Source: Acidobacteriota bacterium
GTDB lineage: Bacteria; Acidobacteriota; Terriglobia; Terriglobales; Acidobacteriaceae
Reading direction: 5' to 3'
Assembly: GCA_021781075.1 (NCBI GenBank)
Contig: JAJXXN010000226.1
Coordinates: forward strand, 1 to 15,886
Length of the DNA stretch: 15,886 nucleotides
A program made the position numbers and the translations under genes. This document shows positions 14,001 to 15,886 of this stretch, piece after piece. The notes beneath the pieces are model-generated. The model did no database searches, had not been told where the DNA came from, and saw only the letters and a program-made list of their open reading frames with translations. Every line of letters begins with the position of its first letter. Positions within the stretch are counted from its first letter, which is position 1.

Positions 14001-15197
14001 TTACTTCAAATGCACACGTGTCCAGTTGTCGATGCGCTCAAGTGCGGCGGCGAGGTTTTCCATGGAGTTGGCGACCGAGAAGCGAAGGTAGCCCTCGCCG
14101 AAGCTGCCGAAGGCCGTGCCGCTGAGCGCGGCGACGCCGGCCTCGTCGAGCAGGGCATCGGCCAGCGGCTTGGACTTCATGCCGGTGTTGACGATGTTCG
14201 GGAAAACGTAAAACGCGCCCTTGGGCATGCGGCAACTGAAGCCCTTGATCTTGTTGAGTCCGTCGGAGAAAAAGCGGCTGCGGCGCTCGAACTCGGCACG
14301 CATGTGGTCAACGGCGGATTGGTCGCCGGTGAGGGCCTCAATGCCGGCGATCTGGGTGAAGCTCGCGGTGCAGGAGTTGGAGTTGGTCATCAGGCGGGTG
14401 ATGTGGGCGGCGAGGTCGGGGCGCATGACACCGTAGCCCATGCGCCATCCGGTCATGGCGTAGGTCTTGCTGAAGCCGTCGAGGAGGATGGTGCGGTCGC
14501 GCATGGCGGGGATTTTGAGCAGCGAGGACGGCTCGCCCTCGAATTGCAGGCGCGAGTAAATTTCATCGGTCATGACGAAGATGTTGCGGTCGCCGATGAT
14601 TTCGGCCACGCGCTCTACCTCGCGTTGTGAGAGGATGCCGCCGGTGGGGTTCTGCGGCGAGTTGAGGATGATGAGCTTGGTTTTGGCGGTGATGAGCCGG
14701 GTGAGGTCCTCGACATTCATGGCAAAGTCGCGCTCTTCACTCAGGCGGATGGGGATGGCATGGCCGCCCACGTAGTTGATCATCGACTCGTAGATGGGGA
14801 AACCGGGATTGGGGTAGATGACCTCGTCGCCCTCGTCAATAAGGGCGAGGATGGCGAAAAACATGATGGGCTTGCCGCCGGGGACGACGACGACCTCATC
14901 GGGGGCGACGTCGATGGTGCGGGTGCGGCTGACGTACCCGGCGATGGCCTGGCGCAGCTCGGGCAGGCCCGCGGAGGGGCCGTAGTGCGTGTAGCCGGAG
15001 CGGAGCGCGTTGACGCCGGCGTTGACGATGTTGGCGGGCGTGTCGAAGTCGGGCTCGCCGATTTCGAGGTGGATGATGCTCTTGCCCTGTTTTTCAAGCG
15101 CGCGGGCGCGTTGCAGCACCTCGAAGGCCGTCTCGGTGCCGAGGCGGCCCATGCGTTGGGCGAGTGGAAGCTGGTGGCGAATGGCCTCTTGCAGCAT
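14001..15197 (-). CDS. Pyridoxal-phosphate aminotransferase, class I (aspartate aminotransferase-like)
   Basis: A 398-residue fold-type I enzyme, size and motifs of the prokaryotic (I-gamma) aspartate aminotransferase group. Key residues are Gly-Glu-Pro-Asp-Phe-Asp-Thr-Pro (47-54), Tyr72-Gly, Asn183 in Asn-Pro-Thr-Gly-Gly, Asp211-Glu-Ile-Tyr214, the Schiff-base lysine Lys244 in Ser-Lys-Thr-Tyr-Ala-Met-Thr-Gly-Trp-Arg252, and the carboxylate-binding Arg372 in Leu-Arg-Phe-Ser. The donor could be aspartate, alanine or another amino acid; sequence alone does not decide. The frame extends to 15290, but I start at ATG 15197: AAGGAG (15206-15211) lies 8 nt upstream, family homology begins there, and the longer version would place a TATAAT box and a long hairpin inside the coding region. 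It leads a two-gene unit with transketolase. Confidence 0.94.
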   Translation of the reverse strand: MLQEAIRHQLPLAQRMGRLGTETAFEVLQRARALEKQGKSIIHLEIGEPDFDTPANIVNAGVNALRSGYTHYGPSAGLPELRQAIAGYVSRTRTIDVAPDEVVVVPGGKPIMFFAILALIDEGDEVIYPNPGFPIYESMINYVGGHAIPIRLSEERDFAMNVEDLTRLITAKTKLIILNSPQNPTGGILSQREVERVAEIIGDRNIFVMTDEIYSRLQFEGEPSSLLKIPAMRDRTILLDGFSKTYAMTGWRMGYGVMRPDLAAHITRLMTNSNSCTASFTQIAGIEALTGDQSAVDHMRAEFERRSRFFSDGLNKIKGFSCRMPKGAFYVFPNIVNTGMKSKPLADALLDEAGVAALSGTAFGSFGEGYLRFSVANSMENLAAALERIDNWTRVHLK

Positions 15198-15205
15198 GGC
15201 GCGTA

Positions 15206-15211
15206 CTCCTT
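15206..15211 (-). promoter_or_regulatory. Ribosome-binding site that fixes the aminotransferase start
   Basis: Minus-strand AAGGAG is 8 nt from ATG 15197. This favours the 398-residue protein over the 429-residue reading that begins at 15290. Confidence 0.8.
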
Positions 15212-15219
15212 TTCCTTGG

Positions 15220-15267
15220 GGTGCCGTCACGGGTGAAAAATTAGGCGGAGATTTTTTGACAGGCACC
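15220..15267 (-). promoter_or_regulatory. Long bulged hairpin in the aminotransferase 5' leader
   Basis: GGTGCCGTCA (15220-15229) pairs with TGAC-A-GGCACC (15257-15267) with a single bulged base. Directly stacked on it, AAAAAT (15236-15241) pairs with ATTTTT (15251-15256). The apical loop is 9 nt and there is a 6-nt one-sided bulge. On the mRNA the loop contains CUCC, complementary to the GGAG of the ribosome-binding site 9 nt past the stem. A regulatory role is inferred. Confidence 0.45.
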
Positions 15268-15284
15268 AAACCGCAGGGAATTAT
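15256..15284 (+). promoter_or_regulatory. Possible divergent plus-strand promoter
   Basis: A perfect TTGACA (15256-15261), 17 nt, and AATTAT (15279-15284; four of six). It overlaps the minus-strand TATAAT. It points into a region without an obvious gene, and the TTGACA is also part of the leader hairpin, so this may be chance. Confidence 0.3.
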
Positions 15285-15285
15285 A
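15280..15285 (-). promoter_or_regulatory. Candidate -10 box for aminotransferase-transketolase
   Basis: A perfect minus-strand TATAAT preceded by GTGTG. No good -35 box is found at 17 nt (TTTTCC is the nearest). Transcription would start near 15273, giving a leader of about 75 nt that contains the hairpin. Confidence 0.5.
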
Positions 15286-15334
15286 CACACCCGAAGGAGC
15301 GCGGAAAAGTGACGCGGAGCGGGGAAGTCTCTGA

Positions 15335-15347
15335 TTAACGAAGTTAA
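15335..15347. promoter_or_regulatory. Operator-like palindrome TTAAC-GAA-GTTAA
   Basis: A perfect 5-bp-arm inverted repeat in an AT-rich patch about 60 nt upstream of the aminotransferase -10 box. It could be a regulator site, but it is short enough to be chance. Confidence 0.25.
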
Positions 15348-15493
15348 GAAAAATTGTCGTATGGGTTAATGATTGGAATATTTAATAGGATTAAACATGG
15401 CAAATGTGAGGCGCGTAAGCGGGGAAGGTTTATTGGTTTGGAGGGTTGAAAGTGATGGATTTAGGATCGTTGGTCACTGCCGCGGAGTCCAAA

Positions 15494-15521
15494 GCGAGAC
15501 TGGGGGCGCCACGGATGTTTG
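15494..15521. repeat. Diverged direct repeat, copy A
   Basis: 28 bp containing GAGACTGGGGGC (15496-15507), identical to copy B at 23 of 28 positions by hand alignment with no gaps. The pair suggests members of a dispersed intergenic repeat family. Confidence 0.5.
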
Positions 15522-15589
15522 GCAGGGATGGGGCAGGAGATAGGTCTCAGGAACGGAAGTGCACGACTGTGCGTGAGAGAGCGGCTTTT

Positions 15590-15685
15590 TCATTCGCGCA
15601 AGGCGTTTTTGATTTTCTCCCGGTCGAGCGGATCGAAGATGGGGTCGTCCGGCAATCGATGTTGCTTGAAAAACTGCCATGCATC
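15590..15685 (-). pseudogene. Short decayed 3' end of a coding gene
   Basis: On the minus strand 31 codons and a TGA stop read as a convincing protein C-terminus: Trp-Gln-Phe-Phe-Lys-Gln-His, then Leu-Pro-Asp-Asp-Pro-Ile-Phe-Asp-Pro-Leu-Asp and a basic end. A TAG (15686-15688) interrupts the frame just upstream, and I could not find a continuation in another frame. Trp-x-Phe-Phe-x-x-His resembles the last helix of some alpha/beta hydrolases (PHB-depolymerase-like esterases); that family guess is weak. The codons look genuinely used (mostly G/C at third positions). Confidence 0.35.
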
Positions 15686-15791
15686 CTATGGTGGCCGGCG
15701 AATTGAAGATGCGCGCCCATCATGGGGGAAAGTTTAACAATCCATGCCGGAGGGGGGCGGCAATTTTGCGGATTGCGGGATGCAAACGCCG

Positions 15792-15817
15792 ACGCCCCTC
15801 GGACGGTCGAGGGGCGT
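15792..15817. repeat. Perfect 10-bp GC-rich hairpin
   Basis: ACGCCCCTCG (15792-15801) and CGAGGGGCGT (15808-15817) form a perfect stem with a 6-nt loop. There is no T-run on either strand, so it is not a standard intrinsic terminator. It lies 8 nt from a second hairpin. Confidence 0.6.
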
Positions 15818-15825
15818 GTGAGCAA

Positions 15826-15851
15826 CCCCAGCCTCAGAAGTGAGACTGGGG
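15826..15851. repeat. Second GC-rich hairpin, joined to repeat copy B
   Basis: CCCCAGCCTCA (15826-15836) pairs with TGAGACTGGGG (15841-15851) with one C/A mismatch and a GAAG loop. Its right arm is the start of the repeated motif. Confidence 0.55.
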
Positions 15852-15867
15852 GCACCCGGGCTGTTTG
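15840..15867. repeat. Diverged direct repeat, copy B
   Basis: 28 bp containing GAGACTGGGGGC (15842-15853). It is 346 bp from copy A in the same orientation and lies at the edge of the window, so its true extent is unknown. Confidence 0.5.
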
Positions 15868-15886
15868 CTATTGAATCAGGCCTTGA

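Larger units (their letters stand above)
15291..15886. other. Long stretch without an intact gene
   Basis: About 600 bp beyond the aminotransferase leader. It begins with an AT-rich patch (15335-15400) and then returns to high GC. Within it I see a short decayed coding remnant (15590-15685, minus), a diverged direct repeat pair and two strong hairpins near the right edge. Several frames are open for 60-100 codons on both strands, but none gives a recognisable protein. Confidence 0.6.

Noticed and set aside
15198..15290. 31-residue N-terminal extension of the aminotransferase
   Set aside because: It contains the TATAAT box and leader hairpin; AAGGAG and family homology support ATG 15197.
15446..15706. 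Plus-strand frame of 86 codons with GGAGGG upstream
   Set aside because: The Shine-Dalgarno is attractive, but the protein is unrecognisable, includes repeat copy A, and is antisense to the more convincing remnant.
15547..15855. Minus-strand frame of 102 codons
   Set aside because: It runs through both GC-rich hairpins and the repeat and shows no family features.
1..15886. CRISPR array, tRNA, rRNA, insertion sequence, integrase, toxin-antitoxin or defence genes
   Set aside because: No regularly spaced repeats, cloverleaf, transposase motifs or terminal inverted repeats were seen; all large frames are explained by housekeeping families.

Overview
The window is high-GC bacterial chromosome coding mostly housekeeping functions. 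It has an outer-membrane LPS-assembly protein (LptD), a lipoprotein-type DsbA-like thiol protein, an RDD membrane protein with a long Ala/Pro/Glu-rich N-terminus, a chemotaxis receptor and the DUF177-rpmF-plsX cluster. This mix suggests a motile, diderm Acidobacteriota, probably class Terriglobia. That placement is inferred from protein style only, since no rRNA or marker search was possible. No phage, integrase, transposase, CRISPR array, tRNA or rRNA is visible.

Layout. 1-53 (-): first codons of a gene leaving the window, with a GTG start. 113-1051 (-): DsbA-like thioredoxin-fold lipoprotein with a TTG start. 1128-3533 (-): lptD. 3794-4768 (+): RDD protein. 4840-6537 (-): methyl-accepting chemotaxis protein with a sigma-28-like promoter upstream and an intrinsic terminator downstream. 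6663-7202 (-): GNAT acetyltransferase. 7284-9455 (+): DUF177/YceD, rpmF (L32), plsX and a Trm112-like zinc-ribbon protein. 9466-11801 (-): a marR-ClC operon (genes overlapping by 4 bp) behind two palindromic operators. 11954-15197 (-): an aminotransferase followed by a transketolase, with a structured 5' leader and an intrinsic terminator. 15198-15886: leader and promoter, then about 600 bp with no intact gene, holding a short decayed coding remnant, a diverged direct repeat and two strong hairpins.

How the genes work together. lptD lies just upstream of a DsbA-like protein on the same strand. This LptD keeps one N-terminal-domain cysteine and the C-terminal Cys-Cys pair that form the interdomain disulfide in the E. 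coli protein, so the neighbour may be its oxidase. DUF177-rpmF-plsX joins ribosome assembly (23S rRNA/L32) to phospholipid synthesis, as in many bacteria. The MarR protein probably represses itself and the CLC-type anion transporter. The chemoreceptor appears to be expressed with the flagellar regulon.

I found no convincing new multi-gene system. The most interesting signals are regulatory: four alternating TATCGT/ACGATA half-sites before marR, a sigma-28-like promoter before the chemoreceptor, a possible leaderless start for DUF177, a long bulged hairpin before the aminotransferase start, and the repeat/remnant region at the right end.
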